From: Novosphingobium endophyticum
GTDB taxonomy: Bacteria > Pseudomonadota > Alphaproteobacteria > Sphingomonadales > Sphingomonadaceae
DNA length: 64,000 nt
Direction of reading: 5' to 3'
Assembly (NCBI RefSeq): GCF_014640675.1
Contig: NZ_BMHK01000001.1
Span: forward strand, 124,001-188,000
Below, in pieces: positions 37,270-47,477 of this stretch. Both the position numbers and the translations under genes were made by a program. How positions within the stretch are numbered: the stretch's first letter is position 1; the number at the start of each line of letters is the position of its first letter. The notes beneath the pieces were generated by a model, which searched no databases, was not told the DNA's origin, and saw only the letters and a program-made list of their open reading frames with translations.

Positions 37270-38145
37270 ATGCCGATTGCTTCGGATCGTCCGCGCCGCA
37301 GCGCGCTCTACCTGCCTGCGTCGAATGCCAAGGCCGTTGCCAAGGCACGCACCCTGCCCTGCGACGTCGTAATTCTCGACCTTGAGGATGCCGTCGCGCC
37401 CGAAGCCAAGGCGGAAGCGCGCGCGGCTGCGGTAGCGGCGGTGGCCGAGGGCGGCTTCGGCCACCGCGAGGTCGCGATCAGGGCCAACGGCATCGACACT
37501 GAATGGGGCGCCGCCGATCTTGCGGCGATATCCGCATCCGGGGCCGATGCCGTGCTGGTCCCCAAGGTCAATTCGGCCGGCGACATCGGCCGCTACGAGG
37601 ACGCCCTGAAAACCGCGCCGCGCGAAATGCAGCTCTGGGCCATGATCGAGACATGCGCGAGCGTGGCCAACCTCCACGAAATCGCAGCCTGTACGGCTTC
37701 GAGCCGCCTTTCGCTGTGGATCATGGGCACCAATGATCTCGCCAAGGAAATGCGCGCGCAGCTCACGCCCTGTCGCACGCCGTTCCTGCCCTTCCTGTCG
37801 TTGGCCGTTGCCGCGGCGCGCGCGCATGGCGTCGCGATCCTCGACGGGGTGTGCAACGAATTCCGCGATCTGGAAGCGTTCGAGGCCGAGGCGCGCCAGG
37901 GCCTGATGTTCGGCTTCGACGGCAAGAGCCTGATCCACCCGGCGCAAGTTGAACCCTGCAATACGGTTTTCAGCCCCAGCGAGGCGGAACTTGCCTGGGC
38001 GCAGGCAGTGATCGACGCCTTCGCCCTGCCGGAGAATGCGGGCAAGGGTGCAATCCGGGTAGAGGGCAAGATGGTCGAACTGCTGCACCTTGAGCAGGCA
38101 AAGCGGCTGGTGGCGGTAGCCGAGCGGATCAGGGCGGCGCGGTAA
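37270..38145 (+). CDS. CitE/HpcH-like CoA ester lyase
   Basis: A 291-residue TIM-barrel lyase of the CitE-like group, which cleaves or hydrolyses CoA thioesters such as malyl- or citramalyl-CoA. RRSALYLPASNAKAVAKA starts the barrel, DVVILDLEDAV carries the metal-binding Glu/Asp, MIETCASVANL the second metal residue, and GFDGKSLIHPAQV closes it. GAGGGG precedes the ATG. It is the last gene of the TetR-MFS-SDR row. The exact substrate is unknown. Confidence 0.88.
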   Translation: MPIASDRPRRSALYLPASNAKAVAKARTLPCDVVILDLEDAVAPEAKAEARAAAVAAVAEGGFGHREVAIRANGIDTEWGAADLAAISASGADAVLVPKVNSAGDIGRYEDALKTAPREMQLWAMIETCASVANLHEIAACTASSRLSLWIMGTNDLAKEMRAQLTPCRTPFLPFLSLAVAAARAHGVAILDGVCNEFRDLEAFEAEARQGLMFGFDGKSLIHPAQVEPCNTVFSPSEAELAWAQAVIDAFALPENAGKGAIRVEGKMVELLHLEQAKRLVAVAERIRAAR

Positions 38146-38156
38146 GTCCCGGCGTA

Positions 38157-38181
38157 CGTCCCGGACCTGCTCCGGGATGCA
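38157..38181. repeat. Half copy of palindromic element family 2
   Basis: CGTCCCGGACCTGCTCCGGGATG corresponds to one end of the elements at 11184 and 59010. The second half is absent. It lies 11 bases after the CitE-like stop and could form a short hairpin. Confidence 0.6.
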
Positions 38182-38286
38182 GGCCAAACATTGCTCCGCC
38201 CCGCGCGCGGCTTCGCCCTCGCGAACGGGCAATGCGGCACGAGGGACGACACAAATCGCGGCATCCGTCCTGAGCTCGCAGCGCCC

Positions 38287-38315
38287 TTGGCAATCTCCGC
38301 CCGCCCCTGTAGAGC
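38287..38315 (+). promoter_or_regulatory. Weak promoter candidate for ettA
   Basis: TTGGCA at 38287-38292 and TAGAGC at 38310-38315 are 17 bp apart, about 41 bp before the ettA ATG. The -10 is poor. Nothing else stands out in the 200-bp gap apart from the half repeat. Confidence 0.28.
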
Positions 38316-38356
38316 GGCGCGCAAATCCCTAATACGCCAGACCCCAGAGGAAACCG

Positions 38357-40036
<1,680 letters not shown>

Positions 40037-40047
40037 CCGGATCGCCA

Positions 40048-40090
40048 GGGCCGCCGTTTCGGACTTACGAACGGCGGCCCGTTAATTTTA
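40048..40090 (+). terminator. Rho-independent terminator of ettA
   Basis: GGGCCGCCGTT (40048-40058) and AACGGCGGCCC (40070-40080) form a perfect 11-bp stem, followed by GTTAATTTTAT. Confidence 0.88.
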
Positions 40091-40108
40091 TCGCCGACAA
40101 AAATTAAC
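40081..40108. promoter_or_regulatory. AT-rich inverted repeat after ettA
   Basis: GTTAATTTT (40081-40089) and AAAATTAAC (40100-40108) are perfect 9-bp arms around 10 bases, in otherwise GC-rich DNA. The left arm is also the tail of the ettA terminator. It could be a second hairpin or an operator for the RcnB-like gene 105 bases on. Confidence 0.45.
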
Positions 40109-40212
40109 AACGAGCCGCAATCCGGTTCACGTTGAAGTCAGCGCGCTTGCCGTAGAACCTCTCGAGGATGAGCCGCGATCGCCGTGCGGCAAGTCCGGTT
40201 TGGAGACCGGAT

Positions 40213-41160
40213 ATGGCAAGAAAGACAAGAATGAAGACGGGACTACTGTTCTCGGCCGCTACATGGACCGCGATGGCCGTTACCATCGCCGGGCTGATCG
40301 CCCCTACCATGGCCGAAGCGGCCGCCCGCCCCGGTAACGAGCGCGGCGAAGCCCGTTCGTACAATAATCGCGGCGAACAGTTCCGTGCCCGCAGCAATGA
40401 ACGCGCCGCTTCCCCAAGTGCCAGGGAGCGCAGCGCGCGGCCGGCAGCGCCCCAACGGGCCCAGGCCGAAACGCGCGGCAACTGGTCGCGAGGCGAAGGC
40501 AACCGATCGCGCGCCGAAACCAATCGCTCTTCCAGCCGCGACTGGAGTGCGAACCGCAGAGCCAACGAACGGCCTTCGCGCGAAGCGCAGCGTACCGATC
40601 GCCGCGACGGCAACCGGTCGTGGTCGGGCAATCGCTCCGAACGCAGCACCCCGGCATGGCGTCAGGACAGGCGTGACGGCGATCGGCGCGACAACGATCG
40701 GCGGACCGAGTCCCGGAACAACCACCGCGACAACGACAGGCGGGCCGAGACCCGGACCAACCGCCACGACAGCTGGCGCGGCGATTCCGATCGCAACCGG
40801 TCAAGCTGGCGCAACCGCGATGACCGCCGCGACTATCGCGATGCCAGGCGTTGGGACCGCACCCAATGGCGGCGCGACAATCGCTACGACTGGAAGCGGT
40901 ACCGTGATCGCAATCGCTCCGTCTACCGGATCGGCCGCTACTACGCCCCGTACCACGGCTATTCCTACCGGCGCCTCGGCATCGGCTTCTCTCTGGGCTC
41001 GGTGTTCTACGGCTCGCGCTACTGGATCAGCGATCCGTGGTATTACAGGCTCCCGGAAGTCTACGGCCCCTATCGCTGGGTGCGCTACTACGACGACGTC
41101 CTGCTGGTGAACATCTACACCGGCGAAGTGGTCGACGTGATCTACGACTTCTTCTGGTAA
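40213..41160 (+). CDS. RcnB-family exported protein with a long Arg-rich region
   Basis: A 315-residue exported protein. A signal peptide (TGLLFSAATWTAMAVTIAGL then MAEAAA) is followed by about 190 residues dominated by Arg, Asn, Asp and Ser, with repeated RRDND, NRHDS and WRNRDD units. The last 75 residues (YYAPYHGYSYRRLGIGFSLG, then YDDVLLVNIYTGEVVDVIYD) match the RcnB periplasmic domain, linked in E. coli to nickel/cobalt homeostasis. The ATG at 40213 gives the better signal; the frame is open 15 codons further. Confidence 0.82.
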   Translation: MARKTRMKTGLLFSAATWTAMAVTIAGLIAPTMAEAAARPGNERGEARSYNNRGEQFRARSNERAASPSARERSARPAAPQRAQAETRGNWSRGEGNRSRAETNRSSSRDWSANRRANERPSREAQRTDRRDGNRSWSGNRSERSTPAWRQDRRDGDRRDNDRRTESRNNHRDNDRRAETRTNRHDSWRGDSDRNRSSWRNRDDRRDYRDARRWDRTQWRRDNRYDWKRYRDRNRSVYRIGRYYAPYHGYSYRRLGIGFSLGSVFYGSRYWISDPWYYRLPEVYGPYRWVRYYDDVLLVNIYTGEVVDVIYDFFW

Positions 41161-41294
41161 CCCGGAGGGTCGCAAAGTCCCCGGTCCGGCGGACCGGGGG
41201 CTACCCCCGCGAATTTGCGGGAATACCTCACGCCATTTCCGAAATCCAAAACGCGATTGATTTGCGCGGCGGCCCGCGTAGTCTCGTCTTTACA

Positions 41295-41960
41295 ATGCCG
41301 GCCACGCCTCATCCCGACCGTCGGGCGCTTGCGCGAATTGGCGCTTCAGTGCGCGAACGGCTGGCGCATGATCCGTCGGTCAGACGCTTCCCGGTCGACA
41401 ATGTCGAAATCTACTCCGCCGACGCTTTCCTGAGCACCGACGAGTGCCGCCATCTCATCGCGCTGATAGAGAGCCGGGCGTCCCCTTCCCGTCTCATCGA
41501 CGAGGAGAACTGGGAAGGCTATCGCACGAGCTACTCCAGCGATATCGACACCGATGACGAGACCGTTCACGCTCTTGAACTACGCCTCAGCGAGTTCACC
41601 GGCATCGCCCTCGCCTGCGGGGAATCCGCGCAGGGTCAGCGCTATCAGTGCGGGCAGTACTTCCACGAACATTGCGACTGGTTCGATACCGCCGCCGGCT
41701 ATTGGCGCAAGGAACGCCGCTGCGGCGGCCAGCGCAGCTGGACCGCGATGATCTATCTCAATACCGTTGATGAAGGCGGCCGGACCGACTTCATCCACCT
41801 CGGCCTCAGCATTCCGCCACAGCCCGGCAGTCTCCTGCTCTGGAACAACGCGCTGCCCGACGGGGCCCCCAACCCGCTGACCATGCACGCGGCAAGACCC
41901 GTCGTTCGCGGCGTCAAATACGTCGTCACCAAGTGGTACCGGGTACGCGAATGGCAGTGA
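41295..41960 (+). CDS. 2-oxoglutarate/Fe(II)-dependent oxygenase (prolyl 4-hydroxylase type)
   Basis: A 221-residue oxygenase. The iron triad is His126-x-Asp128 (HEHCDWF) and His198 (TMHAARPV), with Lys208 ten residues later for 2-oxoglutarate. RTSYSSDIDTDDETV is the substrate-side loop of the P4Hc family. The ATG at 41295 begins MPATPHPDRR; the upstream frame overlaps the RcnB-like gene. The substrate protein is unknown. Convergent with lysK. Confidence 0.88.
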   Translation: MPATPHPDRRALARIGASVRERLAHDPSVRRFPVDNVEIYSADAFLSTDECRHLIALIESRASPSRLIDEENWEGYRTSYSSDIDTDDETVHALELRLSEFTGIALACGESAQGQRYQCGQYFHEHCDWFDTAAGYWRKERRCGGQRSWTAMIYLNTVDEGGRTDFIHLGLSIPPQPGSLLLWNNALPDGAPNPLTMHAARPVVRGVKYVVTKWYRVREWQ

Positions 41961-41978
41961 TACCAAGCAGCTTGGTAT
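41960..41978. terminator. Short palindromic hairpin between two converging genes
   Basis: ATACCAAG-CAG-CTTGGTAT is a perfect dyad with a 3-base loop, immediately after the oxygenase stop and three bases before the lysK stop. Being symmetric it may serve both strands, though the U run is weak. Confidence 0.45.
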
Positions 41979-41981
41979 AAG

Positions 41982-43583
41982 TCAGGCCGACGCAAGCGCC
42001 TCGTCGATCAGCTTGCGCGTCTCGGGGACGCCATAGAGGGCGATGAAGCTGCCCATGCGCGGCCCCTGACTGGATCCCAGCAGCGTTTCGTAGAGCGCCC
42101 TGAACCAGTCGCGCAGGTTTTCGAAGCCGTAGGCCTCGTTCTTGCCGATCTCGTAGACCACGTTCTGCAATTCTTCGGCTGTTGTCTCAGGCCCCGCTTT
42201 CGCCAGTTCGGCGTCGAGCGCCCTGAGCGCCTCGCCCTCGTTGGCGCTCGGAGCGCGGCGGATCAGGGTCGGCGCGATGAAATCGCGGTTCGTGGCAAGC
42301 GCCGCGCGAACCAGCTCGCCCAGCTCGGGATGCGCCTCTGGCGTCGCATCGGCGACATAGTTGCCGAGATAGGACCAGACCTGTTCCGCCGATGCGTCGG
42401 CGCCGAGCACGCCAACGAGGTTGAGCAGCAGCGAGAATGTCACAGGCAGCGTGTCGCCCGCACCCGACCCATCGCCGTTCGCGCGCAGCAGATGCCAGAC
42501 CGGATTGCCGAGCTGCTTGTCGAGCGGTTGGCCGGCAAGGTTGCCGCGAAACTGCCAGTATTCGTCGACCGCCTTGGGGATCACGCCGACATGGAGCTGC
42601 TTGGCGCTCTTCGGTTCGCGAAAGAGGTAGAAGCCAAGGCTTTCCTCGGTGCCATATGTCAGCCACTGCTCGATGGTGAGACCATTGCCCTTGGACTTGG
42701 AGATCTTCTCGCCATTCTCGTCAAGGAACAGCTCGTAGATCAGCCCTTCCGGGCGGCGGCGGCCCAGGATCTGCGAGATCTTGCCCGACTGGGTGACGGA
42801 ATCGGTCAGGTCCTTGCCGCACATCTCGTAATCGACGCCGAGATCGACCCAGCGCATCGCCCAGTCGACCTTCCACTGCAGCTTGGCCTGCCCGCCGAAA
42901 ACCGACTGCTCGACGACCGATCCCTCCTCGTCGGTGAAACGGATCATGCCCGTCGCCGGATCGAGGACTTCCACGGGGACCTGCAAAACGACGCCCGAGC
43001 GGGGCGAAACCGGCAGGACCGGCGAATAGGTCTTGCGGCGCTCCTCCCGCAGGGTCGGCAGCATGACGCCCATGATCGCTTCGTAGTGCGACAGGACGTT
43101 CGTCAGCGCCTTGTCGAATGCGCCGGACTTGTAGCGGTCACTGGCCGAAACGAACTCGTACTCGAATCCGAAGCGGTCGAGGAAGTCGCGCAGCATCGCG
43201 TTGTTGTGATGCGCGAAGCTTTCGAACTTGCCGAAGGGATCGGGGATGCGCGTCAGCGGCTTGCCGAGATTCTCGGCAAGGATCTGTGAATTGGGAATAT
43301 TGTCCGGCACCTTGCGCAGACCGTCCATGTCGTCCGAAAAGGCTACCAGCCGGGTGGCCGCGCCGCCGGTCAGCGTCTCATAGGCCCGGCGCACCAGCGT
43401 CGTGCGCAGGACTTCCTGAAACGTGCCGATATGCGGCAGGCCTGAGGGGCCATACCCGGTCTCGAACAGCACGGGTTCGCCCCCCGGTTTGCCGTCCGGA
43501 TAGCGCTTGAGCAGCTTCTGGGCCTCCTGGAAGGGCCAGGCCTTGGACACGCGGGCGGCTTCGATCAGGGCATTCTCGGTCAT
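41982..43583 (-). CDS. lysK: Lysyl-tRNA synthetase, class I
   Basis: A 533-residue class I LysRS, the form used by most alphaproteobacteria and archaea in place of class II LysS. The HIGH-type motif is PSGLPHIGT (residues 46-54) and the KMSKS-type loop is KISKSKGNG in the second half. The C-terminal helical anticodon domain is present. It charges tRNA-Lys. Convergent with the oxygenase gene. Confidence 0.95.
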   Translation of the reverse strand: MTENALIEAARVSKAWPFQEAQKLLKRYPDGKPGGEPVLFETGYGPSGLPHIGTFQEVLRTTLVRRAYETLTGGAATRLVAFSDDMDGLRKVPDNIPNSQILAENLGKPLTRIPDPFGKFESFAHHNNAMLRDFLDRFGFEYEFVSASDRYKSGAFDKALTNVLSHYEAIMGVMLPTLREERRKTYSPVLPVSPRSGVVLQVPVEVLDPATGMIRFTDEEGSVVEQSVFGGQAKLQWKVDWAMRWVDLGVDYEMCGKDLTDSVTQSGKISQILGRRRPEGLIYELFLDENGEKISKSKGNGLTIEQWLTYGTEESLGFYLFREPKSAKQLHVGVIPKAVDEYWQFRGNLAGQPLDKQLGNPVWHLLRANGDGSGAGDTLPVTFSLLLNLVGVLGADASAEQVWSYLGNYVADATPEAHPELGELVRAALATNRDFIAPTLIRRAPSANEGEALRALDAELAKAGPETTAEELQNVVYEIGKNEAYGFENLRDWFRALYETLLGSSQGPRMGSFIALYGVPETRKLIDEALASA

Positions 43584-43667
43584 GCAGGGCTCATCTTCGA
43601 AACGAGCGCGTTTCGCAAGCGTCTAGCTGCAAGAGATTTGCACCGAGCGCTACCTGCCCTGACGGTA

Positions 43668-43955
43668 TTACTGCCAGGCCCAGTCGTAACTCAGGGGGTC
43701 TTCGCGGAAGGCAAAGCGGTCGATGTGTCTGGCTACCACCTCGCTCAGCCCTTCGACCGCCTCGCGGTCTTCGCCGGCGATGCGGATGGCGATGCCTTCC
43801 CCGTCGGCCGCCATGGTGGCGATGGCGCCCGGGAACGTCACCTTGCCGGTATCGCCATCCAGTTCGACCTCGAGCTTGTGGCTCCAGTGCTTGCAAAGCT
43901 GGCGGACGTACTTGCCGCCATTTGCCGTCGCGACTTTCGCTGCAATGGTATTCAC
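43668..43955 (-). CDS. DUF2218 family protein
   Basis: A 95-residue protein with the family pattern GGKYVRQLCKHWSHKLEVEL at residues 14-33, then GKVTFPGAIATMAADGEGI and a C-terminal helix VVARHIDRFAFREDPLSYDW. DUF2218 proteins lie next to siderophore or iron-related PadR systems. Its start overlaps the PadR gene by 4 nt, so the two are one operon. Confidence 0.9.
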   Translation of the reverse strand: MNTIAAKVATANGGKYVRQLCKHWSHKLEVELDGDTGKVTFPGAIATMAADGEGIAIRIAGEDREAVEGLSEVVARHIDRFAFREDPLSYDWAWQ

Positions 43956-44596
43956 TTCTCGATCCTTTCGATCTTGCGGGCGGCCTCATCGATCGCTTCC
44001 GCGACCCGGAGGATGAATTCGCGGTCCGCACCTTCCACGGACAGGCGGTCAAACACCGCGGTCTTGAGGTTGTGCATGGCACGGCGCACCGGGGCGGGAT
44101 CAACTTTCTCCCTCGCTTCGGCGAGAGCCGAGAGGCGCTGCTTCAGCGCTTCCGACTTGGCGGCACAGCTTTCGGCCGACCTGCGGCCATCGTCGGTTGC
44201 TTCGTAGGACTTGCGCGCGCCCTCGTCAGCACCGACTGCGATCAGCCCTGCCTCCTCCATATACGTGAGCGCCGGATAGACGACGCCGGGACTGGGCGCA
44301 TATTCGCCGCCGGAAATCGCCTCGATCTCCCGGATCAGGTCGTAGCCGTGGCGCGGCGTCTCTACGATCAGCGCAAGGAGCAATGTCTGCAGCTCGGTCT
44401 GGTCGAACAGGCGCTTGCGGCGACCGCCGTGCATCCCGCGCCCTCCAAACCCCGCATCTCCGGTACCACCTCCGAAGCGGCCGCGCCCGCCGAAGAGACC
44501 TTCGGCAAATCCATCCCGTCCGGAACCGGAAGGTCCGCGCACGAAACCGTGCTTGCCGCGATGGCGACTGCGGCGCTGATTTACATTCATAGGCAT
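43952..44596 (-). CDS. PadR family transcriptional regulator
   Basis: A 214-residue regulator. The first 60 residues are Gly/Arg-rich (GGRGRFGGGTGDAGFGGRGM) and unlike the family core. The PadR winged helix, about 62-140, has TLLLALIVETPRHGYDLIREIE, then SPGVVYPALTYMEEAGLI. The C-terminal dimer helix follows. It probably represses its own operon through the palindrome at 44628-44641. Confidence 0.92.
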   Translation of the reverse strand: MPMNVNQRRSRHRGKHGFVRGPSGSGRDGFAEGLFGGRGRFGGGTGDAGFGGRGMHGGRRKRLFDQTELQTLLLALIVETPRHGYDLIREIEAISGGEYAPSPGVVYPALTYMEEAGLIAVGADEGARKSYEATDDGRRSAESCAAKSEALKQRLSALAEAREKVDPAPVRRAMHNLKTAVFDRLSVEGADREFILRVAEAIDEAARKIERIEK

Positions 44597-44627
44597 CGAT
44601 ATTTTCCAAAACGTCTCATGATGGCTC

Positions 44628-44641
44628 TACGATATATCGTA
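44628..44641. promoter_or_regulatory. Perfect palindrome upstream of the PadR gene, probable operator
   Basis: TACGATATATCGTA, a 14-bp perfect palindrome, stands 32 bases before the PadR start in a GC-rich genome. Alphaproteobacterial PadR regulators paired with DUF2218 are known to use an ATATATC-type dyad, as I recall. It lies in the divergent gap towards the helicase gene, so it could affect both. Confidence 0.65.
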
Positions 44642-44743
44642 TTGCTCGCATAGCAACGCGAAAAATGTATCAGGATGTATTATCCTGCGGGCAGCCATAG
44701 AGAGCCCTTTCCAAATTGCCGGCCATCTCCTTAAGACACGTCC

Positions 44744-47464
44744 ATGTCCGCGCTGCCTCTCCCTGCCCTTCACGCCAGCCATGGCGGCAGTTGGCTTCGC
44801 GACGGCGCCGCGGGCACGCGCACCATCTCCAAGGGCGAAGCGGTCATGGCGGCGGCGGACACGCCCCTGCTCATCCTCAACGCACCGCTGCTGGCAACGC
44901 GTCTCGGCTATCCCGACCTGTCGGGACTCGACCTGCTGGAACTCTTTGCCTTCGTTCACCCCGCGCGCTTCGTGGTGCCGACGCCCAAGGGCATTGCCCA
45001 CGCTCTCGGCCTGAGCGAGCCGCAAAGCGATGCCGATGTTCCGCGCCTTTTGCAGGAAGCCGCCGGCGCCCTGATCGAGACCTGCGAGAGTCCTGACTGG
45101 CCGGAGCGCGAAGGCGCCTGGACGACGCTGGAGTCGCTCACGCGCTTGCGTTGGCCATGGGCGTCGCTGCTGGGAGGGCGCATCGCCAGGCCGCAGCGCG
45201 CCGAGCGATGGCTGTTCACCCGCCTGCCGGAATGGGAGGAAGCGGCTGAACAGGCCCAGCCCCGGCAGGTCGAGCTGGACGAGCCAAGCGTGCTTCAGCG
45301 TCTGGACCAGCTTACCGGCGCACAAGCGGAAAGCAGGACCGGACAGCGCGCCTACGCAGTCGATTCCGCCTCGGCCTTTTCGCCGCGCCAGGCTTCGGGG
45401 CAACCCAGAGTGCTGCTCGCCCAGGCCGGCACCGGGATCGGCAAGACGCTTGGCTATCTTGCGCCGGCCTCGCTCTGGAGCAACCTTTCGGGCGGCACCG
45501 TCTGGGTCTCCACTTACACCAAGGCCCTGCAACGCCAGCTTCGGCGTGAGAGCCGGCGCGCCTGGCCCGACCGCCGCGACGACGGCAGCCAGCCCGTGGT
45601 GGTGCGCAAAGGGCGCGAAAACTACCTGTGCCTGCTCAATCTAGAGGACGCGCTGCAAGGCGGCTTTTCCGGGCGCGCGGCGATCCTTGCACAACTGGTC
45701 GCGCGCTGGGCCGCCTACACGCGCGATGGAGACATGATTGGCGGCGACCTGCCCGGCTGGCTCGGCACGCTGTTCCGCCAACGCGGCATCGCCGCCCTTA
45801 CCGACCGGCGCGGCGAATGCGTTTATGCCGGATGTCCGCATTACCGGAAGTGCTTCATCGAACGCTCGGCCCGCGCCAGCGCCAATGCCGACCTGGTGAT
45901 CGGCAACCATGCCCTCGTGATGGTCAACGCCGCGCGCGGCCGCGACCATGCCGCGCGTCCGACCCGCATCATCTTCGACGAGGGGCACCACGTCTTTGAC
46001 GCGGCGGATTCGACCTTCGCGGCGGCATTGACCGGCGCCGAGACGATCGAACTGCGACGCTGGGTGATCGGCCCCGAGAAAGCCTCGCGCGGGCGCCGCC
46101 GGGGCCTTGCGGCCCGGCTTGCCGATCTTGCCAGCTACGATGAGGCCGGCGCCAAGGCGATCACCGCCGCCCGCGCCGCCGCCGAGGCGCTTCCGGGCGA
46201 CGGCTGGATGCAACGTCTGACCGAAGGCGCGCCGTCGGGACCGGTGGAAGAGCTGCTGGCGGCAGTTCGGGCCACCGTCTACGCGCGCGACGAGAGCGGC
46301 GGGCAGGAAGCAGGATACGGCCTCGAAACCGAAGCAGCCAATCTCGACGGCGCTTTCGTCGAGGTCGCCCAGGAGGCCCGCGTCGCGCTCGCCGCCTTGC
46401 GTCAACCGCTGATCCGGCTTGGAGGAAGACTTGAAGCGTTGCTGGAAGACCCGCCGGACTGGCTGGACGGCCCCGGCCGTGCCCGCATCGAAGGCGCCCG
46501 CCATTCGCTGTCCTGGCGCATCGATACGCTCGCGGCGTGGGAAGCGCTGCTCGACCGGCTCGGCGGCCCGGCAGATCCCGAGTTCGTCGACTGGCTGGCG
46601 GTCGACCGCTCGGAAGCTCGCGAATACGACATCGGCATCCATCGCCACTGGCTCGATCCGATGAAGCCTTTCGCGAGGGTCGTGCTCGAACCGTCTCACG
46701 GCGTGGTGATGACTTCGGCAACCCTGCGCGACGGCGAGGACTGGGGCAAGGCGATTGCCCGCTCGGGCGCCGAGCACATCGGCGTCGCCCCTCGACTCTC
46801 TACGCACCCCAGTCCGTTCGACTACGCCAACCAGGCCGAAGTTCTGATCGTCGCCGACATTCCGCGCGGCGACATTCCGGCGCTGGCCGCCGCCTATACC
46901 CGCCTGATCGAAGCCTCCGGAGGCGGCGCGCTCGGCCTGTTCACGGCGATCCGCCGACTGCGCGCGGTCCATGGCCGCATCGCCGACCGCCTCGCCCGCA
47001 CCGGCCTGCCGCTCTATGCCCAGCACGTCGACCCGATCGATACGGGGACGCTGGTTGACATCTTCCGCGACGACCCGGGCGCATCCCTGCTCGGGACCGA
47101 CGCCCTGCGCGACGGTGTCGACGTACCCGGCCATTCGCTGCGCCTCGTGGTGATGGAGCAGGTTCCCTGGCCGCGCCCGACGATCCTGCATCGCGCCCGG
47201 CGCCTCGCCGGCGGCGGATCGGCCTACGACGACAGCATCATTCGCGCCCGCCTCGCCCAGGCATTCGGCCGCCTGATCCGCAGCCGCGAAGACCGGGGGC
47301 ATTTCGTGGTACTGTCTTCGGCCTTTCCTTCACGCCTGCTCAGCGCCTTTCCGAACGGCACGCCTGTGCGGCGAATTTCTCTGGACGAGGCTTTACAACG
47401 CATCGCGGGCGATGTTTCAGAAGAAGCCATCAAGCAAGACGACCGTGCCCAGTCCCGACCGTGA
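44744..47464 (+). CDS. ATP-dependent DNA helicase, DinG/XPD type
   Basis: A 906-residue superfamily 2 iron-sulfur helicase. Walker A is AQAGTGIGKTLGYL (Gly229-Lys234). A Cys-rich stretch near 360-375 (GECVYAGCPHYRKCFIE) supplies the 4Fe-4S ligands, the DEAH-type box is FDEGHH, and the C-terminal motifs include GVDVPGHSLR and QAFGRLIRSREDRG. About 200 residues precede the helicase core. The start might be at the later ATG 44846 (MAAADTPLL). A repair role on DNA:RNA or gapped DNA is inferred from the family. Confidence 0.9.
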   Translation: MSALPLPALHASHGGSWLRDGAAGTRTISKGEAVMAAADTPLLILNAPLLATRLGYPDLSGLDLLELFAFVHPARFVVPTPKGIAHALGLSEPQSDADVPRLLQEAAGALIETCESPDWPEREGAWTTLESLTRLRWPWASLLGGRIARPQRAERWLFTRLPEWEEAAEQAQPRQVELDEPSVLQRLDQLTGAQAESRTGQRAYAVDSASAFSPRQASGQPRVLLAQAGTGIGKTLGYLAPASLWSNLSGGTVWVSTYTKALQRQLRRESRRAWPDRRDDGSQPVVVRKGRENYLCLLNLEDALQGGFSGRAAILAQLVARWAAYTRDGDMIGGDLPGWLGTLFRQRGIAALTDRRGECVYAGCPHYRKCFIERSARASANADLVIGNHALVMVNAARGRDHAARPTRIIFDEGHHVFDAADSTFAAALTGAETIELRRWVIGPEKASRGRRRGLAARLADLASYDEAGAKAITAARAAAEALPGDGWMQRLTEGAPSGPVEELLAAVRATVYARDESGGQEAGYGLETEAANLDGAFVEVAQEARVALAALRQPLIRLGGRLEALLEDPPDWLDGPGRARIEGARHSLSWRIDTLAAWEALLDRLGGPADPEFVDWLAVDRSEAREYDIGIHRHWLDPMKPFARVVLEPSHGVVMTSATLRDGEDWGKAIARSGAEHIGVAPRLSTHPSPFDYANQAEVLIVADIPRGDIPALAAAYTRLIEASGGGALGLFTAIRRLRAVHGRIADRLARTGLPLYAQHVDPIDTGTLVDIFRDDPGASLLGTDALRDGVDVPGHSLRLVVMEQVPWPRPTILHRARRLAGGGSAYDDSIIRARLAQAFGRLIRSREDRGHFVVLSSAFPSRLLSAFPNGTPVRRISLDEALQRIAGDVSEEAIKQDDRAQSRP

Positions 47465-47477
47465 GTTCACCGCGTAC

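Noticed and set aside
45641..47302. Minus-strand frame of 553 residues opposite the helicase gene
   Set aside because: Shadow; the plus strand has all helicase motifs.
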